A stretch of DNA of 64,000 bases from Kibdelosporangium banguiense (GCF_017876405.1 NZ_JAGINW010000001.1:5593203-5657202); one strand, 5' to 3'; numbered from the stretch's first letter, positions 25,832 to 35,305 are shown. Translations and numbers: made by a program. The notes: generated from the letters alone by a model not told the origin.

Positions 25832-28474
25832 TCACGTTGTCGAGGGCAGCAACACTTTCGCGAGTTCGACGCGGTTGGGGACCTCCAGTTTGGTGTAGAC
25901 GCGGCCGAGGTGGTTGTCGACTGTGCGGACCGAAAGGCCGAGCCGCTGCGCGATGGTGCTGCTGCTCATCGAGGTGGCTGCCAGCCAGGCGACCTGTCGC
26001 TCGCGTTTGGTCAAAGACGCGGCCGAGGTGTTGACGACCAAGCCATATGTGCGGGCATCCGGGCATTCGGAGGCGAACATCCGTCCTCGTTCGAACGCGA
26101 TCGCTCCTTGCGCGACCCGGCCCGCCGCGAAGTACGCATGGCCTGCCGCGATAGCGGTCTCTGCGGCGAAAAGCGGTGCGTCGAGCACGCTGAACGATGT
26201 GGCGACCTCGTCCAGCAGTGCTCCTGTGAAACGAGTCCGGGCGTAGGCTGCGTCGGCGAAGACGGCTGCGAGGTCGCTGTCGGTGCGGTTGGCCACTTCC
26301 GTGAGCCTCCCCGACACGCGCCTGGCGGCTCCGTGCCGGACGACCTCGTGCAGCGCAAACGCTTCCTGCGTGAGCTGACCGCGCTCCCGGGCCAGATCGG
26401 CCGCCTGCAGCGCCAGGTCTGCCGCTTGCCGCTGGTCGCCTCCAGCGGCTGCGACTCTCGCGCGATTGGTCTGTGCGTGTGCTGCGTAGAAGCGTGGGAT
26501 TGTCGCGGCGTTCTCCTCTGCCTGACGTAACCACTGCTCCGCGTTGACGGTGTCCCCTGTCATGGCCAACGCTCCCGCGAGGCTCATCTTGTGCAGGCTG
26601 TGGAAGGAATGCCGATCTTCGCGGTCGTCGAGGGCGACGGCTTCACGCAATGAGGTGACCGCCAGCCGTAGGTCGCCGCGTACTTGGGCGAGGACCCCAC
26701 GATGGGCGGCCCACAACGCCACGGCGACGCTGTCGCCTGTGCTTGCCGCGTTGTGGTACTCACGTTCGGCCAGCTGTCTGGATTCGGCCAGTTTTCCCTT
26801 GTACAGCAGGGTTGTGTACCGCGCGATGCGAAAATAGGTTCCGCCGAGCCGGATCTCGCTGCGCCGGGCGGTCATGAGCTGCTCGCCTTCGTCGGCCAGC
26901 AGCAGGGCCTCGTCGGTACGGCCCATCAGCGTCAGCGCCGTCATGGCGGCCGTGTAGGCGAAGATCCGCGAGTCCGCCAGTTCGTCGGCCGAGGTGAGGA
27001 CAGGCAGGGCGTACGCGATCGCTTCCTCGAGACGTGACTCGGTCAGCAGCATCATCGGCTGAAGACCGCCGATGCCGCTGTTCGGCGGGGCTTCCGGCAG
27101 TACGGTGCCCAGCAGGCCTTTCGCGTCGTCCTGTCGCCCCAAAGCAAAGTACAGCGTGTTGGCTTGCTGTACGGCCCAGAGGCCGCGCTCGGTCGGTGCC
27201 GCGCCGATGGGTGGGCCGTCAGCCAGTAGCGCGGCGCTGTCACGGTGCCGCCCACGGAAACTCAGCACGTGCCCGAGCACAGTGACCGCGACGGGCTCTT
27301 TGGTCTCGGCTGCGCGGCAGGCCAGCCGCTCCGCCAGCTCCAAGTCCTGCCGTGCGGCCGCCTGCAGCGCGGCGGGTATCAATATCCTTATGTCAGCCGG
27401 AAGACCGGCGGCGACCTGCCAAGTTGCCAGCCGCAGCACGTCATCACGCCGGCGCAGGGGAGTCTTGCCAAGCCATTCCGCCAGTCGCCGGTACACCGCA
27501 CGCGCCCGGATCGGCGGCAGCGCGTCCCGGAGCACTTCGCCGTAGACCGGATGGCAGAGCCGGACGTCGGACCGGCGTTCGTCCACCACGAGTTCCACCA
27601 GCCCGGCCTGTTCGGCGGCGGTCAGCCCGGCCTGATCCTCGACCATGGCAAGGGGAACCGGCTCACCGCAGGCGACCAGCTCGGCCACGGCCTGCGCGTC
27701 GGGCCCGGCTGCCTGCACGCGGGCCAGCACCAGCTCACGAAGCCGCCACGCCCCGCCGGAACCGGACCACTCCCAGATCCCGGTGTCGTCGTGCAACGTG
27801 CCGGTCTGGATTCCCGCGTGCAGCAGCTCCCGCAGGTACAGCGGATTCCCCTCGGCCAGACGGCGCAGGCGCGCGGCTGCGATCCCGGAGACCTGGCCCG
27901 GCAACGTCCGCCGCACCAGCTCGTCGATCACCGGGTTCGGCAGCGCGCCCACGTCGAAAGTCTGGACCAGCTCGTCCTTCCACAGCGCGACGATCGCGTC
28001 GGTCGCACGCTGTCCACTGCGGACAGTCAGCAGGACCGCCGCGGTCCCGGACGCGGCCACATGGTGCACCAACGCCGCCGAGGCCTCGTCGAGCAGGTGG
28101 GCGTCGTCGACGGCGATGATCAGCGGGCCTTTCTCCCGCCAGGCACGCAGCCGCCGGTTGGCAAGGTGGAAGAGATCAAAAGGTGCCCACTGCGAACCGT
28201 TTTCCGGCAGGTCGCCGACGAGCAGGTTCGAGACGGCGGCGAGTGGCACCGACGCTGTTGCTTTCGTCGCCCTGATGAACTGCGTCGTATAGCCGCATTC
28301 GGCCGCCCAGGCGAGTGCCGCCCGTAGCAACCTGGTCTTTCCCACGCCGGAGATCCCGTACAACGCGACGCCGTTGACCTGCGCCCGGCCTTCGATGACG
28401 TCGGTGAGTACTGATTCGAGCAGCGCGAGCTCCTGGCCGCGGCCAAGCAGCGGCCATGTCATGCCGACACGCAT
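25832..28474 (-). CDS. LuxR-family regulator of the LAL type
   Basis: 880 aa. N-terminal ATPase with P-loop YGISGVGKTRLL (near residue 47), LIIAVDDAHLLDE (Walker B) and a long helical middle region of TPR-like repeats. The C-terminal HTH_LuxR is LTKRERQVAWLAATSMSSS to TVDNHLGRVYTKLEV. LAL proteins are large ATP-dependent activators, often controlling metabolite or degradation genes. ATG 28474 follows GAGGGGGC. An inverted repeat at 28485-28503 lies just upstream of the start. Divergent from a secreted-protein gene at 28626, the most obvious target. Confidence 0.9.
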   Translation of the reverse strand: MRVGMTWPLLGRGQELALLESVLTDVIEGRAQVNGVALYGISGVGKTRLLRAALAWAAECGYTTQFIRATKATASVPLAAVSNLLVGDLPENGSQWAPFDLFHLANRRLRAWREKGPLIIAVDDAHLLDEASAALVHHVAASGTAAVLLTVRSGQRATDAIVALWKDELVQTFDVGALPNPVIDELVRRTLPGQVSGIAAARLRRLAEGNPLYLRELLHAGIQTGTLHDDTGIWEWSGSGGAWRLRELVLARVQAAGPDAQAVAELVACGEPVPLAMVEDQAGLTAAEQAGLVELVVDERRSDVRLCHPVYGEVLRDALPPIRARAVYRRLAEWLGKTPLRRRDDVLRLATWQVAAGLPADIRILIPAALQAAARQDLELAERLACRAAETKEPVAVTVLGHVLSFRGRHRDSAALLADGPPIGAAPTERGLWAVQQANTLYFALGRQDDAKGLLGTVLPEAPPNSGIGGLQPMMLLTESRLEEAIAYALPVLTSADELADSRIFAYTAAMTALTLMGRTDEALLLADEGEQLMTARRSEIRLGGTYFRIARYTTLLYKGKLAESRQLAEREYHNAASTGDSVAVALWAAHRGVLAQVRGDLRLAVTSLREAVALDDREDRHSFHSLHKMSLAGALAMTGDTVNAEQWLRQAEENAATIPRFYAAHAQTNRARVAAAGGDQRQAADLALQAADLARERGQLTQEAFALHEVVRHGAARRVSGRLTEVANRTDSDLAAVFADAAYARTRFTGALLDEVATSFSVLDAPLFAAETAIAAGHAYFAAGRVAQGAIAFERGRMFASECPDARTYGLVVNTSAASLTKRERQVAWLAATSMSSSTIAQRLGLSVRTVDNHLGRVYTKLEVPNRVELAKVLLPSTT

Positions 28475-28484
28475 GCAGCCCCCT

Positions 28485-28503
28485 CTGAACATCCCAAGTT
28501 CAG
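28485..28503. promoter_or_regulatory. Inverted repeat upstream of LAL gene
   Basis: CTGAAC-N7-GTTCAG, perfect arms, 11 bases before the LAL start codon. Candidate autoregulatory operator. Confidence 0.4.
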
Positions 28504-28551
28504 CGCGCTGACCCCACGACTACACGAATCTCGCCAAGATCTCCACTTTCT

Positions 28552-28568
28552 GAGTAGGAGCTTTACTC
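28552..28568. promoter_or_regulatory. Inverted repeat upstream of secreted-protein gene
   Basis: GAGTA-N7-TACTC, about 58 bases before ATG 28626 and between the two divergent genes. Possible operator; arms are short. Confidence 0.25.
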
Positions 28569-28625
28569 TGTCGCGGCCGGTCCGGCGGTGTGACTCTGTC
28601 CCGCGTTCACAGGAAAGGGGAACTC

Positions 28626-29045
28626 ATGAACACCGTCCAGAAAACACTTGTGGGGCTTGTTGTCGCGGCAGGTGCCACAGGTGCCATCATCGGTTCATCG
28701 CAGGCGACCGCCGCTCCGAACGCGGCGCCCGCGCCACTGCCGGAACACACTGCCGTGGCCGACGCCGCTGCCAATTCGGCCACGACCGCGGGTTCGCTGT
28801 CGGTGACCCAGTTCTTCGGATTCAACAACGGTATGGCGTGGTACACGCTCAGCAACCTGCCGGTCTCCGCCGGTCAGGCCGTCGCGGTGAGTGCGGTCGA
28901 ATGCACTGGTGTCGGCAACGAGAACTTCGACAGTGACGCGGTCTACACCGTGCACAACGTGGCCGTAGGAAATGGTGTGGTGAAGGTGAAGGCGAACATC
29001 GCCTACCAGAACAAGCAAGGGATCTGCCTGCACTACGTGGGCTGA
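28626..29045 (+). CDS. Secreted protein of unknown function
   Basis: 139 aa. AAAGGGGAACTC precedes ATG 28626. The signal peptide (TLVGLVVAAGATGAIIG, cleavage near ATAA/P) is followed by an Ala/Pro-rich linker and a beta-rich domain from about residue 55 (SLSVTQFFGFNNG, YTLSNLPVSAGQAV). Two cysteines (ECTG and GICLHYVG) could form one disulfide. I do not recognise the family. It is divergent from the LAL regulator and ends at a strong hairpin. Confidence 0.7.
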   Translation: MNTVQKTLVGLVVAAGATGAIIGSSQATAAPNAAPAPLPEHTAVADAAANSATTAGSLSVTQFFGFNNGMAWYTLSNLPVSAGQAVAVSAVECTGVGNENFDSDAVYTVHNVAVGNGVVKVKANIAYQNKQGICLHYVG

Positions 29046-29058
29046 GCCGCCCCCGGTG

Positions 29059-29088
29059 CTGCCCGTGGCCGCCGGCGGCCACGGGCAG
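29059..29088. terminator. Strong hairpin between convergent genes
   Basis: Perfect 14-bp stem (29059-29072 with 29075-29088) with a 2-base tip; arms begin CTGCCCGTGG and end CCACGGGCAG. Serves the secreted-protein gene and, on the other strand, the NACHT gene. Confidence 0.7.
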
Positions 29089-29105
29089 TGCTCTACTGTG
29101 GACGG

Positions 29106-32100
29106 TCACGAGCCGATGCGCAGCTCCGCCTCGAAGTCGGGGCCGATCGCCGCCTCGGCTGCGACTGGATCGTGCACGCCGTCCAGCTCCAGCACGTCCA
29201 GCGAACGCCCCAACGGCCACAGCCGGGCCAGTGCGCCGACGGGTTCCGGTGTCTTGAGCACCAGATGCCGCAGCGCGGGCAGCGTGGCGAGGGCCTCGAC
29301 CTCCGCGTCTGCCGGGACGCCGTGGACGGTCACCTTCTCCAGGGCCGTGAACCGTTCGATCCCGAGCAGGGAACGTTTGTCCGGCCGGTTGATGATCTCC
29401 AGGTCCACGAGCGGCAGCTCGCCGGGCAGGTCGTGCAGGCCGGTGGCCAGCCTGGGATGGTTGATCGACAGGGATGTCAGCGGGGCACCGGCCAGGGTGG
29501 TGAGATCCATCATCGAGTCGCGCTCGGTCCGTGCCACCGGCAGCAGGGTGAGGCGTTGCACAGTGCACCCGGCCAACGCGGACAGGTCGATCAGCTTGCT
29601 GTGCCCGGTGATGCGCAGGACGCGGAGTGTGTGGCTGCGGGCCAACGGGCTCAGATCGCGGATGGTCTGGTTGGCCACGATCTCCAGCGAGCGCAGGCTA
29701 CGCAAGGCGGCCAGCGGGTAGATGCCGTCCCGGCCGTCCTCCAGGGCAACGTCGCCGATGACCTTCAGTGCCGTCAACGTCGTCAGGTGGCGCAGCCGCG
29801 GCAGCAGATCCCATCGGCGCACCGGCAGCACCCGGTCACCGAAGTCCACTTGCGACAGCAGGAACCGGGCGTAGTCGTCGGCGAAGTCGAACTCGCGCCA
29901 GCCGCGCAGCAGTTCGTCGACCACTGTGGACTGGTGCATCGCGGTGAACGGCCGGATCTTCTCCCACGCCTCCTCGCCGCCGATCATCGCCAGGGTCCGG
30001 ATCACGAACGGCGAGACGGTGTCCTTTCCCGGACCGGTGAGCTGGTCCGGTCCGGGCAGCAGCTCGATCACGAACCGGCCGGCCCTGGCCAGCATCTCCG
30101 CCTCGTGGAAGTCGGTCGGCGGGATCAGCCGGCGGACCGCGTTCTGCACGTCGACACGGACCTGGTCCGGGTACACGACGTCGGCGTAACCCAGACAGGC
30201 CGCGGCGACCAGCTGCAGCCGGTCGGCCAGGCGCTGGTCCTTGGTCTGGCTCGCCTGCCTGAGCAGGCGTTGCAGCAGGTCGGCGACCTCACGTTCGCGC
30301 GCCTGGGCGGCGGCCATGAAGACCACCTCGTACCAGGAGTCCTTGTGCGCGTTCTCGACGAGCGTCTCCAGCTCGCCGGCCTTCACCATGTCGGCCGCGG
30401 CCAGGTAGTCGCGGAACGTCCGGTGCACGAACTGGATCTTCTGCTCGGCGGGGTGCTCACGCAGCAGGCCCGTACGAACGAGCATGTGCTGCAACAGCCG
30501 GTCCGGGGCCAGTCCTTGCGACCGCAGCCCGGTCATCGCCCTTTCCAGCCGCCGCTCCGCATCGGCGCGCGACACCATCAGCTCGGCGCCCCGGACCATC
30601 GGCGCGGCGAACCGTTCCAGCAGGATCAGCTGCTCCGCCTTGGTCAGTTGCAGCTCTTCCTCCACCGCCACGCGGTGGTGGCTGTCGTCGGTCGCGCTGA
30701 CCTTGATGTTGTCCCAGCGGCCCAGCAGCAGGTCCAGTGACTGGTCGAGCAGCTCCCTGCGGGTTCGCGGCAGGTACTGGTTGTTCTGCCGGTACAAGGC
30801 GCACAACAGGGCGGCCAGCAACGGGCTGGCGACCAGGGTGCGCAGGTTCGGCCGGGTGGCGAGGCTGTCACGCAGGCTCGCCTCGCAGGCGCTGAGCCAC
30901 TGCTGCTGGTCGGTGTCGAACTCCTGGGTGCGGGCGGCCCGGTACCAGTGCTCGATGACCTGGTCCAGCCCGCTGCTGCTCAACGGGAGCAGCTCGAACC
31001 TGATCAGGCCGGTCCGGCCGGGCAGGTCCAGGAACCAGCTGTCGTCCACCGCCGACGGCCGCGTGCTCACCACATAGCGGGCCTCCGGATAAGTCCGGAC
31101 GAACCGTTCCAGCCAGCGCTTGACGTCGTTGCGCCGGTCGGCGACCAGCTCGTCCAGGCCGTCGACAAGCAGCATGGCGCGGCCCTTGGTGAACAGCTCG
31201 TCCACCCATTCGGCGAGCTTCCCGCCGGTGAGCGTCGGCGCGACCGTGGCCAGCAGCTCCTCAGGGCGCTGCGGCATCCGCGCCGACGGAAAGTGCCGCA
31301 GCGACAGGAAGAACGGCACCACATCCCGCCACGGCCCCTCCTGGCCACGGGTGGCGGCGACATAGGCCATCCAGTTGAGGAAGGTCGTCTTGCCGGCCCC
31401 GGCACCGCCCAGGAGCAGCACGCGCCGGGCATCCGTGATGGCGTTCACTGGATCAGTGCCCGCGCCGGTCAGCTCGGAACGTTTCCCCGTGGTCTGCCTG
31501 CGGGTGATCGGCGGCATCACGTAGTACTCGTCGAACGGCGCACCGAGCGGCATCCCCGCCCTGGCGACCTGGAACATCTCGAAGGTGGCGTGCTCCTCGG
31601 CGACCAGGTTGAGGTAGCGCCGCTCGACCTCCCAGCTCTCGTCCCGGTTGCCGCCCGGCGGATAAGGGTCGTCCGGCCGGCAGATCCACGCGAGGGAGTC
31701 GGTCTGCTTGACCTCGACCCGGACCCGCCGGAACGTGGCGAGGTCGCAAGGCGGGCTGTGCCGCATGACGTCGTCGTAGAAGTAGGCGGACGAGATCACG
31801 GCCAGCAGGCCCGCCGACTCCGCAAGCGCTTCCCGCAGCTGCGGGGCGTCGATCAGCCGGAACGCCAAGTTGATCGCCGCCCCGGACGCGCCGTTTCCAT
31901 CCGGGGTGACGTCACCCGCGTTCAGCGCCATCCGCAACCGGATCCGCATCCGGTCGTCAGTCTGGCTGTTGTAGTGCCGCAGGGCCTCCACCAGTGCACC
32001 TGGTAGCAACTCCGCGAACAGCGACTTCGGCACCTGCGGTGGCGCCAGCACGAACACCCCGTCGCCCCGGTCCTCGTGAATACACTCCGACCAGGGGATG

Positions 32101-32243
32101 TCCGCCTTCTCGAACGCGCCCTGCAACGCCAGGTACAGGCCAGCCCGGACCGCGGGCTGCTCGACGTTGGTCAGCGAGCTGAACCCCTCGATGTCCACCA
32201 CGAGGATGGTGCGGTGCACCGCAAGTCGTCTCTGACCCTCCAT
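29106..32243 (-). CDS. STAND protein: cyclase-like domain + NACHT + leucine-rich C-terminus
   Basis: 1,045 aa; ATG 32243 follows GGGGAGGACAG. The N-terminus (HRTILVVDIEGFSSL, DRGDGVFVLAP, RLRMALNAG, GAAINLAFRL) is related to that of the NB-ARC protein at 4448 and keeps the two metal Asp and the NxxxR of class III cyclases. A NACHT ATPase follows: P-loop GGAGAGKTTFLNW near 276, Walker B MLLVDGLDEL near 355. After a long helical region, the last 240 residues carry leucine-rich-like repeats (LRSLRSLEIV, LRVLRITGHSKLIDLSAL). NACHT-LRR proteins in bacteria include phage-sensing immune proteins; that role here is inference. It may instead be a regulatory switch. Confidence 0.85.
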   Translation of the reverse strand: MEGQRRLAVHRTILVVDIEGFSSLTNVEQPAVRAGLYLALQGAFEKADIPWSECIHEDRGDGVFVLAPPQVPKSLFAELLPGALVEALRHYNSQTDDRMRIRLRMALNAGDVTPDGNGASGAAINLAFRLIDAPQLREALAESAGLLAVISSAYFYDDVMRHSPPCDLATFRRVRVEVKQTDSLAWICRPDDPYPPGGNRDESWEVERRYLNLVAEEHATFEMFQVARAGMPLGAPFDEYYVMPPITRRQTTGKRSELTGAGTDPVNAITDARRVLLLGGAGAGKTTFLNWMAYVAATRGQEGPWRDVVPFFLSLRHFPSARMPQRPEELLATVAPTLTGGKLAEWVDELFTKGRAMLLVDGLDELVADRRNDVKRWLERFVRTYPEARYVVSTRPSAVDDSWFLDLPGRTGLIRFELLPLSSSGLDQVIEHWYRAARTQEFDTDQQQWLSACEASLRDSLATRPNLRTLVASPLLAALLCALYRQNNQYLPRTRRELLDQSLDLLLGRWDNIKVSATDDSHHRVAVEEELQLTKAEQLILLERFAAPMVRGAELMVSRADAERRLERAMTGLRSQGLAPDRLLQHMLVRTGLLREHPAEQKIQFVHRTFRDYLAAADMVKAGELETLVENAHKDSWYEVVFMAAAQAREREVADLLQRLLRQASQTKDQRLADRLQLVAAACLGYADVVYPDQVRVDVQNAVRRLIPPTDFHEAEMLARAGRFVIELLPGPDQLTGPGKDTVSPFVIRTLAMIGGEEAWEKIRPFTAMHQSTVVDELLRGWREFDFADDYARFLLSQVDFGDRVLPVRRWDLLPRLRHLTTLTALKVIGDVALEDGRDGIYPLAALRSLRSLEIVANQTIRDLSPLARSHTLRVLRITGHSKLIDLSALAGCTVQRLTLLPVARTERDSMMDLTTLAGAPLTSLSINHPRLATGLHDLPGELPLVDLEIINRPDKRSLLGIERFTALEKVTVHGVPADAEVEALATLPALRHLVLKTPEPVGALARLWPLGRSLDVLELDGVHDPVAAEAAIGPDFEAELRIGS

Positions 32244-32276
32244 CTGTCCTCCCCACAGCCAGCATGCCACGTTTCC

Positions 32277-32303
32277 TGTCACAGATCGCGGGGCTGTCCT
32301 GTC
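32277..32303 (+). promoter_or_regulatory. ECF41-type promoter, NmrA-like/flavoprotein operon
   Basis: TGTCACA-N16-TGTC, 37 bases before ATG 32341. The spacer ends CTGTCC, as in three other copies at 35357, 39454 and 41232. As I recall it, the ECF41 group consensus is TGTCACA-N16-CGTC. Likely read by the SigJ-like factor at 41267-42187. Confidence 0.7.
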
Positions 32304-32340
32304 CTGGCTGGTGACTGATCGTCCAGGGAAGGGACAGACC

Positions 32341-33087
32341 ATGAAGATCGTCGTCATCGGCGGCACCGGCTTGATCGGCTCGAAACTGGTGGCCCGGTTC
32401 GGGGAGCACGGTCACGAGGCTGTGGTCGCCTCGCCGTCGACGGGCGTGAACACCCTGACCGGTGAAGGGGTGAAGGAGGTGCTGCTGGGCGCGGATGTCC
32501 TGGTCGACGTGTCCAACTCGCCGTCGTTCGCGGACGACGACGTGCTGGCGTTCTTCCGCACCTCCACCGAGAACCTGGTCGAGGCGGCCAAGGAGGCGGG
32601 CGTGGGCCATTACGTCGCCTTGTCGGTGGTGGGTACCGAAAGGTCGCCGCAGCTGGGGTACTTCCGGGCGAAGGTGGTGCAGGAGGCGCTGATCAGGGGC
32701 TCCGGTCTGCCGTACTCGCTGGTGCACGCCACCCAGTTCTTCGAGTTCGCCGAGGCGATCGCCGGTACCTCGATGGTGGACGGCGTCGTGCGCCTGCCTG
32801 ACGTGGGCGTGCAGCCGATCGCGGCCGAAGATGTCGCTGCCGCCGTTGGCCGTACGGCCGTGGGCAAGCCGCTTGACGGCATGCTGGAAGTGGCCGGGCC
32901 AGAGCAGTTGGGGTTCGCCGAGTGGATCCGCACTGTGCTGACCGCGCGCAACGACCCGCGTGAGGTCGTCGCCGACTCTGAGGGCCGCTACTTCGGCGCA
33001 GAGCTGGATGCCGACGCGTTGCTTCCCCGGGACGGCGCCCAGCTCGGGCAGATCAGCCTCGCTGACTGGCTCGCGCAGGCACGCTGA
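32341..33087 (+). CDS. NmrA-like NAD(P)-binding epimerase/reductase
   Basis: 248 aa. Short Rossmann protein beginning MKIVVIGGTGLIGSKLV, with VDVSNSPSF, GHYVALSVVGTE and YFRAKVVQEALI (Y-x3-K-like). It is a paralogue of the protein at 38649-39404, sharing the same motifs in order. The ribosome site is AAGGGACAGACC. Its TGA overlaps the ATG of the flavoprotein gene by one base, so the two form an operon. An ECF41-type promoter precedes it; epimerase/oxidoreductase genes are known partners of this sigma group. Substrate unknown; redox stress protection is a plausible role. Confidence 0.85.
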   Translation: MKIVVIGGTGLIGSKLVARFGEHGHEAVVASPSTGVNTLTGEGVKEVLLGADVLVDVSNSPSFADDDVLAFFRTSTENLVEAAKEAGVGHYVALSVVGTERSPQLGYFRAKVVQEALIRGSGLPYSLVHATQFFEFAEAIAGTSMVDGVVRLPDVGVQPIAAEDVAAAVGRTAVGKPLDGMLEVAGPEQLGFAEWIRTVLTARNDPREVVADSEGRYFGAELDADALLPRDGAQLGQISLADWLAQAR

Positions 33088-34817
33088 TGTCCCACGCGCA
33101 ACAGCGGATCGCGACATCGGTACTCGTGATCGGCACCGGCGGCGCGGGTCTGCGCGCCGCCATCGAACTGGCCGAGCGCGGTGTCGACGTGCTCGTGGTC
33201 GGCAAACGGCCGAAGTCCGACGCGCACACCACGCTGGCCGCAGGCGGTATCAACGCCGCACTGGCCACAATGGACGCTGAGGACACCTGGCAGCAGCACG
33301 CCGCCGACACCATCAAGGAAAGTTATCTGCTCGCGAACCCCGAGACAGTGCGGATCGTGGCCGAGAACGCCCCGCGGGGCATCGCCGACCTCGAACGCTG
33401 GGGCATGCCGTTCGCACGCGAGGAAGACGGCCGTATCTCACAACGGTTCTTCGGCGCGCATACCTACCGGCGTACCTCGTTTGCCGGTGACTACACGGGT
33501 CTGGAGATCCAACGGACGCTCGTGAACCGGGCTGCCCAGCTGGCCATCCCGATACACGACACGTGTTACGTCACGCGGATCCTGGTGCGTGACAATGTCG
33601 TCTTCGGCGCGTACGGCTTCGATGTGGAGAACGGCAACCGGTATGTGATCCATGCCGATGCCGTGATCCTGGCGGCGGGCGGGCATACCCGGATCTGGCG
33701 GCGCACTTCGTCACGCCGGGACGAGAACACCGGCGACTCGTTCCGTCTGGCTGTGCTCGCCGGTGGCCGCATCCGTGACCCCGAGCTTGTGCAGTTTCAC
33801 CCGTCCGGGCTGATCGAACCGGAGAACGCGGCGGGGACGCTCGTGTCCGAGGCGGCCCGCGGCGAGGGCGGCGTCCTGCGTAACGCGTTGGGGGAGCGGT
33901 TCATGTCCCGCTACGACCCCGAGCGGATGGAACTGTCCACACGAGACAGAGTTGCGCTGGCCGAGTACACCGAGATCAAGGAAGGCCGTGGGACGCCCCA
34001 CGGTGGTGTCTGGCTGGACGTGTCGCACCTGCCGCGCGAGACGATCATGCGCCGGTTGCCGCGGGTCTACCAGACACTGCTTGAGCTGCAGATGCTGGAC
34101 ATCACCAGGGATCCCATCGAAATCGCGCCGACAGCGCACTATTCGATGGGTGGCGTGTGGGTGCGGCCGGAGGACCACTCGACTGGGGTCGAGGGTCTCT
34201 ACGCCATCGGCGAGGCGGCGAGCGGGCTGCACGGCGCGAACCGGCTCGGCGGCAACTCGCTGATCGAATTGCTCGTGTACGGGCGGATCGTCGGCGAGAC
34301 AGCAGCTCGTTACTCGGCCGAACTGACCGCCCAGCGTCGTTCGCCGACCGTGCTCGCGGAGGCCAGTGACGAGGTGGACGAACTGCTTGCCGCCGACGGT
34401 CCGGAGAATGTCCGTGCTTTGCAGCGGGCGCTGCGTGACACCATGACCGAGCACGCGGGCGTTCTCCGGGACGAGGCCGGGCTCCGCAAAGGCCTGGCCG
34501 AGCTGGCCGAGATCGAGGACCGGATGACAGGAGTCGGCGTGCATCCCGATCTCGCCGGCTTCCAGGACCTGGCACACGCCTTCGACCTCAAGGCGTCGGC
34601 CATCGCGGCCCGTGCCACCCTGGAAGCCGCGATCGAACGCCGGGAGACCCGGGGCTGCCACAACCGTTCGGACTATCCGCACCTCGATCCCGGGCTGCAG
34701 GTGAACCTCGTGTGGGCGGGCCCAGGACGGATCGAGCGGGAACAGATCCCACCCGTGCCGGCCGAGATCGCCTCGCTCATGCGGGAGGTCTCCACAGCCG
34801 GCAAACTCGTGGAATAG
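33087..34817 (+). CDS. Succinate dehydrogenase/fumarate reductase-type flavoprotein
   Basis: 576 aa. FAD-binding VLVIGTGGAGLRAAIELAERG, HTTLAAGGINAAL near the flavin His site, VQFHPSG, catalytic-type R/H region (YSMGGVWV) and GEAASGLHGANRLGGNSL. The C-terminal helical domain and short tail follow (RGCHNRSDYPHLD). It resembles SdhA, L-aspartate oxidase and related fumarate-reducing enzymes. No SdhB/C/D or nadA/nadC lies nearby, so a stand-alone soluble reductase/oxidase is likely. Coupled to the upstream NmrA-like gene under an ECF41-type promoter. It ends at a shared hairpin. Confidence 0.88.
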   Translation: MSHAQQRIATSVLVIGTGGAGLRAAIELAERGVDVLVVGKRPKSDAHTTLAAGGINAALATMDAEDTWQQHAADTIKESYLLANPETVRIVAENAPRGIADLERWGMPFAREEDGRISQRFFGAHTYRRTSFAGDYTGLEIQRTLVNRAAQLAIPIHDTCYVTRILVRDNVVFGAYGFDVENGNRYVIHADAVILAAGGHTRIWRRTSSRRDENTGDSFRLAVLAGGRIRDPELVQFHPSGLIEPENAAGTLVSEAARGEGGVLRNALGERFMSRYDPERMELSTRDRVALAEYTEIKEGRGTPHGGVWLDVSHLPRETIMRRLPRVYQTLLELQMLDITRDPIEIAPTAHYSMGGVWVRPEDHSTGVEGLYAIGEAASGLHGANRLGGNSLIELLVYGRIVGETAARYSAELTAQRRSPTVLAEASDEVDELLAADGPENVRALQRALRDTMTEHAGVLRDEAGLRKGLAELAEIEDRMTGVGVHPDLAGFQDLAHAFDLKASAIAARATLEAAIERRETRGCHNRSDYPHLDPGLQVNLVWAGPGRIEREQIPPVPAEIASLMREVSTAGKLVE

Positions 34818-34822
34818 GGCTT

Positions 34823-34855
34823 CAGGGGCGGGAACCGGCCGGGTCCCCGCCCCTG
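34823..34855. terminator. Hairpin between convergent genes
   Basis: CAGGGGCGGG (34823-34832) pairs with CCCGCCCCTG (34846-34855) around a GC-rich loop. It follows the flavoprotein stop and lies 18 bases beyond the cupin stop on the other strand. Confidence 0.65.
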
Positions 34856-34873
34856 ATCGTCAGCCCTTGTTTG

Positions 34874-35305
34874 TCAGCGCGGTGCCCGGCGGTCGCGCCG
34901 GGCTTCCAGTTCCTCAGCGCTCACCGGAATCAGCATCGGCTGGCCGGGCGCGCAGAACATGGTGACCACGAACGCGGACTCGTCGTCGGTGAGATGGTTG
35001 CCGTCCTGATAGTGGATCACGTCCCCGCCCGGCTCCCAGAAAGCCTCGCCCGCCTTGACGACCCGCTCGGGCAGGCCCTCCAGTTCGAAGACGATCTCGC
35101 CCTTGATCACGTACCCGTAGGCCGGGCCGGAATGCCGGTGTGGTGGCGCACCGGGAGAACCGGGTGGCAGGGTGACCAGGATGGTCATCGCCTCGGCACC
35201 CTCGGGAATCTGCGGCGCGCCCGGCACCGTCGCGACCACGTCGATCTGCGGAGGCGGCCCAGCCGAGTCGGGATACCTCAGGTCATGCCCGTGTTCGGAG
35301 CTCAT
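34874..35305 (-). CDS. Cupin-domain protein
   Basis: 143 aa. Single cupin: PPHRHSGPAYGYVIKGEIVFEL (motif 1, with H-x-H and E) and GDVIHYQDGNH (motif 2). These metal-binding barrels range from dioxygenases to isomerases and storage or redox-stress proteins. The presence of the motif YGTCACA-N16-KGTC 52 bases upstream (35357-35383) puts it in the local ECF41-type regulon with oxidoreductases. Convergent with the flavoprotein gene. Substrate unknown. Confidence 0.85.
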   Translation of the reverse strand: MSSEHGHDLRYPDSAGPPPQIDVVATVPGAPQIPEGAEAMTILVTLPPGSPGAPPHRHSGPAYGYVIKGEIVFELEGLPERVVKAGEAFWEPGGDVIHYQDGNHLTDDESAFVVTMFCAPGQPMLIPVSAEELEARRDRRAPR

